Assembly: GCA_026996635.1 (NCBI GenBank)
Contig: JALWKH010000113.1
Location: 1-6,312, forward strand
Direction of reading: 5' to 3'
Length of the DNA: 6,312 nucleotides
Origin: Bacteroidales bacterium
GTDB taxonomy: Bacteria > Bacteroidota > Bacteroidia > Bacteroidales > JALTDM01
Position numbers and translations under genes: made by a program. Of the stretch, positions 1 to 5,395 are shown piece after piece (position 1 is the stretch's first letter; each line of letters starts with the position of its first letter). Below the pieces are notes generated by a model, which saw nothing but the letters and a program-made list of their open reading frames with translations, searched no databases and was not told the DNA's origin.

Positions 1-403
1 TTAATTTCTCGTAAAGATTAGGTGAAAGCGGTATGTGTCTATTCCATTCGGCAACATAATTTATGAAGGGCATTAATATGATGATTAAAAGAAATAATGC
101 AAAAACCGTTGTCAGTTTAACATTTTTCTTGTCAAAAAAGTCTGAAAAATGTTCGCCTGAAAAAAAAGGGAAGGTAACTGCAGGCAAGAAAAATAATGTG
201 AGTGACTGTAGAATTTGCATAAGTTTGAAATAGTTCGGGTATTTGTGTGCAAAACTTATGGTGTTGTATGCATCTTGAACAGAACCTGTTTTGATGAAAA
301 TCATAAACAAAAGCAGACCTTGTGCAAGTATGTATGCAATAGTGATAAGGAACACAAGCCGTGAAAGTGCCGATATGTTGTTTTTCGGTTTGGCAAAAAT
401 CAT
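1..403 (-). CDS. Membrane protein, probable CPBP-family intramembrane metalloprotease/CAAX protease-like (N-terminal part only)
   Basis: Reading the minus strand from the ATG at 403-401 gives 134 open residues, and the frame is still open at the window edge. There are three strongly hydrophobic stretches, at about residues 13-37, 61-81 and 98-118, separated by short charged loops, so this is a polytopic inner-membrane protein. The segment around residues 62-92 (LQS..LFFLPA....FS, then FFDKK) and the segment MPFINYVAEWNRHIPL at 111-126 resemble the N-terminal half of CPBP-family proteins common in Bacteroidota. That family cleaves or processes substrates within the membrane using EExxxR and HxxxN-type motifs. 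Those motifs lie in the C-terminal half and would be outside the window, so catalysis cannot be judged. The start codon overlaps the stop codon of the response-regulator gene by one base (TAATG), which supports this start and suggests translational coupling. The family call is from resemblance recalled, not from a search; another polytopic protein is possible. Confidence 0.62.
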   Translation of the reverse strand, partial: MIFAKPKNNISALSRLVFLITIAYILAQGLLLFMIFIKTGSVQDAYNTISFAHKYPNYFKLMQILQSLTLFFLPAVTFPFFSGEHFSDFFDKKNVKLTTVFALFLLIIILMPFINYVAEWNRHIPLSPNLYEKL

Positions 404-1071
404 TATTCTTCGAATTTATAGCCTATGCCTTTGTATGTTTTAATGGTTGATTCGCCTATTTTCTGGCGTATTTTTCTTATGTAAACATCTATTGTTCTGC
501 CGGAAACAATTACATCTTCTTTGCCCCAAACATTTGCAAATATGGTTTCTCGAGACAGTATTTTACCCTTGTTTTTAAGAAGAAGGAGTAAAATTTCCAT
601 TTCTTTTTTAGGCAGTTGGATTTTTGATTTGTCAGGTAGAATTATGGAATAATTTTGGGTGTCGAGAGTAAAATTTTTTGTATGAATGAGGTTGTCGTCA
701 GATATTTTTAACCTTGTTTTTATCCTTGCAATAAGGATTTTTAGTTTTATGGGTTTATTTACAAAGTCGTCACAACCTACGGAGAATGCGTCCAATTGAA
801 CATTGTCTTGTCTGAGTGCCGTAAGGGCAATTATTATAGTGTTGGAAGTGGCAGGATTATTTTTTATTTGCTTGCAAACATCAATGCCGTAAACATTGGG
901 TAGCATTATATCAAGCAGAATAAGGTCGGGCTTTATTTTTGCTGCCGTCTCGATTGCTTCTTTGCCGTCTGCGGCAGTATAAGTTTCAAAACCTTCTTTT
1001 TTCAGGTTATATTCCAAGAATGTGCGAATGTCTTCCTCGTCGTCAACTATGAGGATTTTCTTTTTTATCAT
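403..1071 (-). CDS. OmpR/PhoB-family DNA-binding response regulator, no adjacent kinase seen
   Basis: This 222-residue protein has the two-domain plan of OmpR/PhoB regulators. The N-terminal receiver domain, about residues 4-118, has the acidic pair D10/D11, the phospho-acceptor D54 in LLDIMLP, the switch residue T84 and the conserved K106 followed by P107. All residues needed for phosphorylation are therefore present. The C-terminal half, about 125-220, is a winged-helix DNA-binding domain with LPKKEMEILLLL, the recognition-helix segment SGRTIDVYIRKIRQKIG and the closing wing TYKGIGYKFEE, which is very like PhoB-type regulators of Bacteroidota. It acts in the cytoplasm as a phosphorylation-controlled transcription factor. 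Its ATG overlaps the stop of the upstream lipoprotein gene (ATGA) and its TAA overlaps the ATG of the downstream membrane-protein gene. No histidine kinase is encoded in the window, so its partner is either beyond position 1 or elsewhere. The target genes are unknown; a specific symbol such as phoB is not justified. Confidence 0.95.
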   Translation of the reverse strand: MIKKKILIVDDEEDIRTFLEYNLKKEGFETYTAADGKEAIETAAKIKPDLILLDIMLPNVYGIDVCKQIKNNPATSNTIIIALTALRQDNVQLDAFSVGCDDFVNKPIKLKILIARIKTRLKISDDNLIHTKNFTLDTQNYSIILPDKSKIQLPKKEMEILLLLLKNKGKILSRETIFANVWGKEDVIVSGRTIDVYIRKIRQKIGESTIKTYKGIGYKFEE

Positions 1072-1595
1072 TCCACTTCGGTTTGAACAAGTATTTCCAG
1101 TGATCCTGTTTCTTCTACTTCACTGTTGTTTAACAGTTGTGCAGATGCCGAAGATCCGCTTTCGGATGTAAAATTCCACATTAAAGTTACAGGTGATAAT
1201 TCTACTGGAGGTCCATATTTTTTGGTGAGAAGTTTTCTTATTTTGGTTTGTAAAGTGTCTATTGCAGCTAATGATTTTGCAGAGTTACCGTCAATTTTCA
1301 CTTTAATATCAGCAGAATAAAGACCGGTGTTGTCAAAACTGTATTCTACTGTTATGTGTGCTTGTTTTGATGGTACATCTATGAAATATGCCAAATATCC
1401 GTCTGCAACAGAGTCGGGTTTTTCTCCTTCGATTTTTTTGACTTGTTCGGGAGACGAGTTTAGGTTTACGCCTCTGATGTCTCCTTTGTTGGTTTTCATT
1501 ACTGTTGTGAACAATGTTTTTTCTTGGTTATTGCTGCAAGAAACTGTTAATAAAGCAACTATTGCCAATGAGAATAAAAACTTTATTTTTTTCAT
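1068..1595 (-). CDS. Predicted lipoprotein of unknown function
   Basis: The 175-residue product begins with a classic lipoprotein signal: basic MKKIK, a hydrophobic core from about 6 to 16 and a lipobox ending LTVSC with the acylated cysteine at residue 20, followed by SNNQEK. The mature part has no membrane segment and only the lipobox cysteine, and it is rich in Ser, Thr, Lys and Glu. I do not recognise the family. Two segments, RGVNLNSSPEQVKKIEG near residues 42-58 and KIRKLLTKKYGPPVELSP near 118-135, are loosely reminiscent of small SmpA/BamE- or BLIP-like periplasmic folds, where a short helix after a G-V-x motif precedes beta strands; this is a weak inference. The ATG lies five bases after the stop of the DUF5686 gene, and the TGA stop overlaps the response-regulator ATG by four bases, so it is firmly within the operon. 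It is likely attached to the inner or outer membrane. Confidence 0.9.
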   Translation of the reverse strand: MKKIKFLFSLAIVALLTVSCSNNQEKTLFTTVMKTNKGDIRGVNLNSSPEQVKKIEGEKPDSVADGYLAYFIDVPSKQAHITVEYSFDNTGLYSADIKVKIDGNSAKSLAAIDTLQTKIRKLLTKKYGPPVELSPVTLMWNFTSESGSSASAQLLNNSEVEETGSLEILVQTEVE

Positions 1596-1600
1596 ACTTA

Positions 1601-4108
1601 TTAGAATTTTAAATCTAAATATAACCTAACGCCAAATTTGCTTACATCGGGATAATTACGTTGTGTAAGCCTCCATGCAAAGTTAATGCTTATAAATTTA
1701 AAAATATTTTCAATGCCTATTCCAACTTCAGAATAATATTTTTTATTGTACAAAGGGAATAGTGATTTGTCTGTTTTAGCTAAGAAATGAGAATATGAAG
1801 GCCATTTCATTATTTCAATATTTTCCGGAGAAATTTTACCGTATAATAACTTTCCCCAAGCCATAGTTCTGAGTCTGAGTTTTTTTATAAGAGGTATTTT
1901 GTTTAAAAAGAACCCGTCGAAATAATGGAAATATGAAAAACTTATGTATTCATCGCTTATGAATTCATAATAATTCATCATATTAAATGCACTCTTGTCA
2001 AGGTAATATGTTTCATTACCTTCATGTATTTTTAGTAAAGGAAAAGGCAATGTGCCGAAAATTTTACCATAGTCTATGTACAACCTTCCGTATCCTACGG
2101 GATAAAATCCTATTTTATATTTAGCTTTTACTTGTAACTCGTCATAAGAAAAGTCACTAAGTAAAAAATCTTTTATGCCCCTGGTATAATAAACATCAAA
2201 AGTAGGGTATTTTGAACCTAAGCTTATTCTATTGTAATCTCCAAAGACAAATTTTTCTTTAAGTGCCAAGTGCATGTTTATGGTTAGATCTGTAGTTTGA
2301 ATGTATTGATAATAGTTGTATTCGTTACCTTCTTTAATATAGAAAGTAATACCCGGAACGGGATACATTTTGCGGTTATTTAAGAAAAAAGTTGTAGAAA
2401 TTCCCGGAACCCACTCGTGTGTGTATGCACCCTCGTATTCTTCGACTGTGGAAAGTTTATCAATAGGATGTCTGGCAAGGGCATAACTGAGAATGTTGTT
2501 TCCTATTATTGTTGCAAATCTACCGGTTCCTAACTGCTCTAAATCATTTTTGTATTTGAAAGATAATGTTCTCCACGGAATTTTATTGAAGTAATAGGTA
2601 AGTGTTATTCCTCCTTTGATTTTGTCGTCTCTTGTCCCATAAGCTATGTATGGAGAGATTCTGAGTTTTTTTGAAAAGTTAATGTTTGTTTTGCCACCAA
2701 GTCTTACTCTAATACCTTCTATGGGATTAAAGCTAGCCAGTTTGAAATACGGTCCCCATTCAAAAAATCCTGTGGTATAATATCCCGCAATAATTGTATT
2801 TATTATATCATAATAAGTTCTGAAAATCGGTAACCTCTTAAGAGTATCAACCATTTGATAAATTTGTTGTTCTTTTTGCGAAAGCTGTTCCGGTCTTATT
2901 GTGTCCCAGTATTCATCCGGTTTGGCGGAAGCATCTTTTTCGACCATAACGTCAGTCATCGCATTATAGAAATCAAGCGGGTGGGGTTGGTTAATTTTTA
3001 TATTTGTGTAAATGGTGGTTTTTTTGCCGAAAAATCCCATCGCAGATTTCGGATCTTCTACTATGTTAAAATCTACCACGATATATTCTCGGCTCAGCAT
3101 CATATGGTTTCCTACACGCTTAAATTTTTGTTGGATTTTCAAGTTATTTACAAAGTTAAGATTTACAGATTTAGCTACTTGCAAGTTTATTTCGGTGAGG
3201 GCAAATGTTTTGTCCTGTATCCAAAAGTCTCCGTTAAATACATAATCTTCTTTAAGAACAGGTTTAAATCCAATGTGAAAATAGGTTGTATCATTCTTTT
3301 TTATACTGTCAAGAATAAAATATTTGTAATAAAGCTTACCAACAAACGAAATAGGGCTGATAAAGCCTTTGTCCAAGAGTTTAATATATCTGTCCCAAAC
3401 ATTGATGTCGGCATACATTGTGCCGAGAAACTGGTTGACACTTTCGTTTGTAATTCCGGAAATTTTTGAAGCTTTAATTATTTCAAGTTTTTTAGGTGGT
3501 GATTTCAAATAATAAAATTTGGAATATGTTTCTACAAGCATAAACGGCAAATAAACCGAACCATTAACCGTTGAGGTATCAACATAATCGAAAATGAACT
3601 TGAACGGCTTTAAAACTTTCTTATTGCGGAATTTGTCTGTGATGTTATTTATGTCAAACTCCACTTTGCTGTAAACATCATATTCATATGCGTCCAGGTA
3701 TTTTTTGTCGTTTTCATAGCGGTGAGCCCTCATGCTGTCAACAAGCGTAGATGCTATTGTTTTTCTTTTCTTTTTGGTTTTGACAACAACTTCTTGAAGT
3801 GCTAAAACCTTGGGTTGTAATTCAAAATTTATTGTTTGAAACCTGCCGTTTATAATTTTCTTGGATTGTGTAATATAACCTACCACCATACATTGAATGC
3901 TGTCGGCTTTTACCGTAGTTTCGAGGCTGTATTTACCGTCCATATTGGTAATGGTACCGACTGTGGTGTTTTTTAAAACAATATTTGCAAAAGGAATGGG
4001 TTCTCCGGTTTTGGCATCTGTAACTTTGCCGAAAATCTTTGTTTTATTTTGAGAAAATCCGTTAAACACAGATAAAGCAAGAAGTATGTAAACCAGAAGT
4101 CTATGCAT
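1601..4108 (-). CDS. DUF5686 outer-membrane protein with N-terminal CarboxypepD_reg-like domain
   Basis: This 835-residue protein starts with a signal peptide (MHRLLVYILLALSVFNGFSQ, cleavage probably near residue 20). A CarboxypepD_reg-like beta-sandwich follows at about residues 24-107, with KIFGKVTDAKTGEPIPFANI, then GTITNMDGKYSL and a final VVVK. This is the domain also found at the N-terminus of SusC-type TonB-dependent receptors. A basic linker (KTKKKRKT) leads into a long DUF5686 region, from about 115 to the end, with many alternating aromatic/polar strands in the second half. It ends FGVRLYLDLKF, with a C-terminal Phe as expected of an outer-membrane beta-barrel. There is no TonB-dependent plug domain, so it should not be called a SusC transporter. 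The molecular function of DUF5686 proteins is not established. It starts five bases after the MORN-protein stop and ends five bases before the lipoprotein start, indicating cotranscription. The length fits the family and I see no frameshift. Confidence 0.92.
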   Translation of the reverse strand: MHRLLVYILLALSVFNGFSQNKTKIFGKVTDAKTGEPIPFANIVLKNTTVGTITNMDGKYSLETTVKADSIQCMVVGYITQSKKIINGRFQTINFELQPKVLALQEVVVKTKKKRKTIASTLVDSMRAHRYENDKKYLDAYEYDVYSKVEFDINNITDKFRNKKVLKPFKFIFDYVDTSTVNGSVYLPFMLVETYSKFYYLKSPPKKLEIIKASKISGITNESVNQFLGTMYADINVWDRYIKLLDKGFISPISFVGKLYYKYFILDSIKKNDTTYFHIGFKPVLKEDYVFNGDFWIQDKTFALTEINLQVAKSVNLNFVNNLKIQQKFKRVGNHMMLSREYIVVDFNIVEDPKSAMGFFGKKTTIYTNIKINQPHPLDFYNAMTDVMVEKDASAKPDEYWDTIRPEQLSQKEQQIYQMVDTLKRLPIFRTYYDIINTIIAGYYTTGFFEWGPYFKLASFNPIEGIRVRLGGKTNINFSKKLRISPYIAYGTRDDKIKGGITLTYYFNKIPWRTLSFKYKNDLEQLGTGRFATIIGNNILSYALARHPIDKLSTVEEYEGAYTHEWVPGISTTFFLNNRKMYPVPGITFYIKEGNEYNYYQYIQTTDLTINMHLALKEKFVFGDYNRISLGSKYPTFDVYYTRGIKDFLLSDFSYDELQVKAKYKIGFYPVGYGRLYIDYGKIFGTLPFPLLKIHEGNETYYLDKSAFNMMNYYEFISDEYISFSYFHYFDGFFLNKIPLIKKLRLRTMAWGKLLYGKISPENIEIMKWPSYSHFLAKTDKSLFPLYNKKYYSEVGIGIENIFKFISINFAWRLTQRNYPDVSKFGVRLYLDLKF

Positions 4109-4113
4109 TGGAA

Positions 4114-4527
4114 TTAATGGAACTTTTTAAATTGCGGGTTTGGTTTCCTTTTTCCGTTTTTGTCCCAAGACATTTGGCGTATGTTTTTGTCTTCGTAGAA
4201 GTAAATTTCCATTCTTTTGTTGCCGTTTGGCCAATAATATACTGTTTTGCCGTTTTTTTTACCTTTTTTATATATGGAAGTTCTTTTGAGTTTTCCCGTA
4301 GGATAATACCATTTCCATTCGCCTTCTCTGAGCCCTTCCACAACTTTGCCTTCAATGGCAACTTGACCGTTATCGTAAAGTTTTTGAACATTGCCTGTAA
4401 ACGGTTTTCCGTTCAAAAGCAATGTTTTCCAATCTTTTTCAAGTTTATCGTAATCAACGGTTTGTTGAGAAAATGATGCTGCCGAAATGATTAACAACAA
4501 AATGAAAACGGAAATATATTTTTTCAT
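4114..4527 (-). CDS. Exported MORN-repeat protein (YwqK-like)
   Basis: The 137-residue product has a signal peptide (MKKYISVFILLLIISAASFS, then QQ) with likely cleavage near residue 20 and no lipobox cysteine, so it is probably periplasmic or secreted. After a short linker come about three to four tandem repeats of roughly 24 residues: 41-65 (YDNGQVAIEGKVVEG), 66-89 (GEWKWYYPTGKLKRTSIYKKG), 90-114 (GKTVYYWPNGNKRMEIYFYE) and a degenerate one at 115-128 (MSWDKNGKRK). This is the MORN_2-type pattern of aromatic pair, x-x-x-G, then Lys/Arg-rich strand. The C-terminus is basic (KRKPNPQFKKFH). Databases often label such proteins as a YwqK-family antitoxin; the signal peptide and lack of a neighbouring toxin make that label misleading here. 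MORN repeats usually serve as binding or scaffold modules. The gene heads the tight cluster with the DUF5686 gene five bases downstream, and a promoter-like box sits 21 bases upstream of its ATG. Confidence 0.88.
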   Translation of the reverse strand: MKKYISVFILLLIISAASFSQQTVDYDKLEKDWKTLLLNGKPFTGNVQKLYDNGQVAIEGKVVEGLREGEWKWYYPTGKLKRTSIYKKGKKNGKTVYYWPNGNKRMEIYFYEDKNIRQMSWDKNGKRKPNPQFKKFH

Positions 4528-4548
4528 TTTAATGTATTTTTATAATTG

Positions 4549-4556
4549 CAAAAATA
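4549..4556 (-). promoter_or_regulatory. Candidate promoter -7 box for the MORN/DUF5686/lipoprotein/regulator cluster
   Basis: On the minus strand these bases read TATTTTTG, a full match to the Bacteroidota primary sigma factor -7 consensus TAnnTTTG. The box lies in the 49-bp gap after rsmI and 21 bases before the MORN-gene ATG, implying a short leader of about 15 bases. No TTTG -33 element is seen at the expected 19-21 bp spacing (ATTAAA is there instead). The box is AT-rich, so a chance match in this sequence is possible. It would let the five-gene cluster be transcribed separately from rsmI. Confidence 0.45.
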
Positions 4557-4576
4557 AGAAATTTCTGTGAATCGGT

Positions 4577-5260
4577 TTAATTGCTACCTTCCACCACAAT
4601 AACATATTCCCCTTTTATTGAGGGAAGTGATTCAAAATGTTTCTTAACCTCTTGAATAGTGCCTCTTATGGTCTCTTCGTGGATTTTTGTAAGTTCTTTA
4701 GACACTGAGATTTTTCTGTCGCTTCCGAAATGTGTTTCGAAATCGGCAAGTGTTTTCAACAGTTTATGCGGAGATTCGTAAAAAATCATTGTGCGTTCTT
4801 CGGTTTGCAGTTTTTCCAATTTTTTTGTTCTGCCTTTTTTTACAGGCAAAAATCCTTCGAAAACAAAATTATGTGACGGAAGCCCCGAATTGACAAGAGC
4901 AGGTACAAAAGCCGTGGCACCGGGTAGAGTTTCCACTTCTATGTCTTCTTCTATGCAGGATTTTACCAGCAAATATGCAGGGTCGGAAATACCGGGAGTG
5001 CCTGCGTCGGAGATTAAGGCAACCTTGGCGTTTTCTTTTAGAATGGAAATGATTTTATCCACTTGCTTATGCTCGTTAAATTTGTGAAATTGTATCTTGC
5101 GTGCAGGATTAATGCCGTAATGATTGAAAAGCTTGGCAGAAACGCGTGTGTCTTCAACAAGAATTATTTCCGCTTCTTTCAGATATTCCAAGGCACGGAT
5201 TGTAATATCCGCCAAATTGCCTATTGGGGTTGGAATTATATAAAGTTTACCGTTTTCCAT
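4577..5260 (-). CDS. rsmI: 16S rRNA (cytidine(1402)-2'-O)-methyltransferase RsmI
   Basis: RsmI uses S-adenosylmethionine to methylate the ribose 2'-O of C1402 in the decoding centre of 16S rRNA. From the chosen start the protein is 227 residues, the short form usual in Bacteroidota (E. coli RsmI is longer at the C-terminus). The tetrapyrrole-methylase fold motifs appear in order: YIIPTPIGNLADIT (7-20), VEDTR (35-39), ALISDAGTPGISDP (81-94), LPGATAFVPALVNSGLP (112-128), FEGFLP (134-139), FYESPHK (160-166) and SKELTK (187-192). The frame is open further upstream to an ATG at 5335, but the added 25 residues precede the conserved YIIPTPIGN start and are unlike the family. A promoter-like box lies inside that extension, so the ATG at 5260 is preferred. 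The gene is divergent from the GT9 gene, and 49 bp separate its stop from the MORN gene; readthrough into the downstream cluster is possible since no terminator hairpin is visible. Confidence 0.96.
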   Translation of the reverse strand: MENGKLYIIPTPIGNLADITIRALEYLKEAEIILVEDTRVSAKLFNHYGINPARKIQFHKFNEHKQVDKIISILKENAKVALISDAGTPGISDPAYLLVKSCIEEDIEVETLPGATAFVPALVNSGLPSHNFVFEGFLPVKKGRTKKLEKLQTEERTMIFYESPHKLLKTLADFETHFGSDRKISVSKELTKIHEETIRGTIQEVKKHFESLPSIKGEYVIVVEGSN

Positions 5261-5312
5261 TTTTGTTTGTTTTTTTGTGATAATCTCATTCATTCCCCAC
5301 GTCATTATCCTG

Positions 5313-5320
5313 CAAATATC
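5313..5320 (-). promoter_or_regulatory. Candidate rsmI promoter -7 box
   Basis: The minus strand reads GATATTTG, one mismatch from the TAnnTTTG consensus. A TTTG that could serve as a -33 element lies upstream at 5346-5343 with a 22-bp spacer, slightly long compared with the usual 19-21. Transcription would start about 45 bases before the rsmI ATG at 5260 and would exclude the alternative upstream ATG at 5335. Confidence 0.4.
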
Positions 5321-5335
5321 ATATTTTTTGTTCAA

Positions 5336-5350
5336 CTTCTTACAAAGAAG
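5336..5350. repeat. Short inverted repeat in the divergent promoter region
   Basis: CTTCTT, three bases ACA, then AAGAAG form a perfect 6-bp-arm hyphenated palindrome. It lies between the two outward-facing candidate promoters of rsmI and the GT9 gene and overlaps the possible rsmI -33 TTTG. It could be an operator for a dimeric regulator controlling both sides, or chance. It is too short and weak to be a terminator, and no U-tract follows directly in either direction. Confidence 0.3.
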
Positions 5351-5369
5351 CGGTTTTGTGTTTATTTTT

Positions 5370-5377
5370 TAACTTTG
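5370..5377 (+). promoter_or_regulatory. Candidate GT9-gene promoter -7 box
   Basis: The plus strand reads TAACTTTG, an exact match to the Bacteroidota TAnnTTTG consensus, 18 bases before the GT9 ATG. A short leader of about 10-14 bases is expected. No TTTG is present at the correct upstream spacing; the nearest, at 5355-5358, is too close. The -33 position instead falls beside the inverted repeat at 5336-5350. Confidence 0.5.
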
Positions 5378-5395
5378 CAAGTCCAATTGGTGCAG

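Larger units (their letters stand above)
5261..5395. other. Divergent intergenic region between rsmI and the GT9 gene
   Basis: This 135-bp spacer contains the two candidate -7 boxes pointing outward and the inverted repeat, and carries the 5' leaders of both genes. The part next to rsmI is a T-rich run on the plus strand (A-rich leader on the rsmI strand), as is common before Bacteroidota start codons, which rely on A-rich leaders rather than Shine-Dalgarno pairing. I see no small ORF, riboswitch or RNA gene in it. Confidence 0.7.

Noticed and set aside
1126..1629. Two plus-strand open frames opposite the lipoprotein gene
   Set aside because: They are antisense to a gene with a clear lipobox and operon spacing, and they lack plausible starts or domains.
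2855..3469. Plus-strand open frame of 204 codons
   Set aside because: It is wholly antisense to the DUF5686 gene, and its product is a Phe/Lys/Tyr-rich string without domain features or a promoter. A shadow frame.
1601..4108. SusC-like TonB-dependent receptor
   Set aside because: It shares the CarboxypepD_reg-like N-terminal domain, but there is no plug domain, the length is short for SusC, no SusD partner follows, and the body fits DUF5686.
4101..4476. Overlapping open frames in both directions over the MORN gene (minus 4101-4391, plus 4108-4476)
   Set aside because: The MORN frame has a signal peptide and periodic repeats; the others are low-complexity reflections of that repeat coding sequence.
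4114..4527. Toxin-antitoxin system suggested by YwqK similarity
   Set aside because: The protein has an export signal and its neighbours are rsmI and an outer-membrane barrel; no toxin-like small gene is present.
4528..4576. Possible terminator between rsmI and the MORN gene
   Set aside because: No GC-rich hairpin followed by a T-run is visible on the minus strand; the AT-rich bases fit a promoter better.
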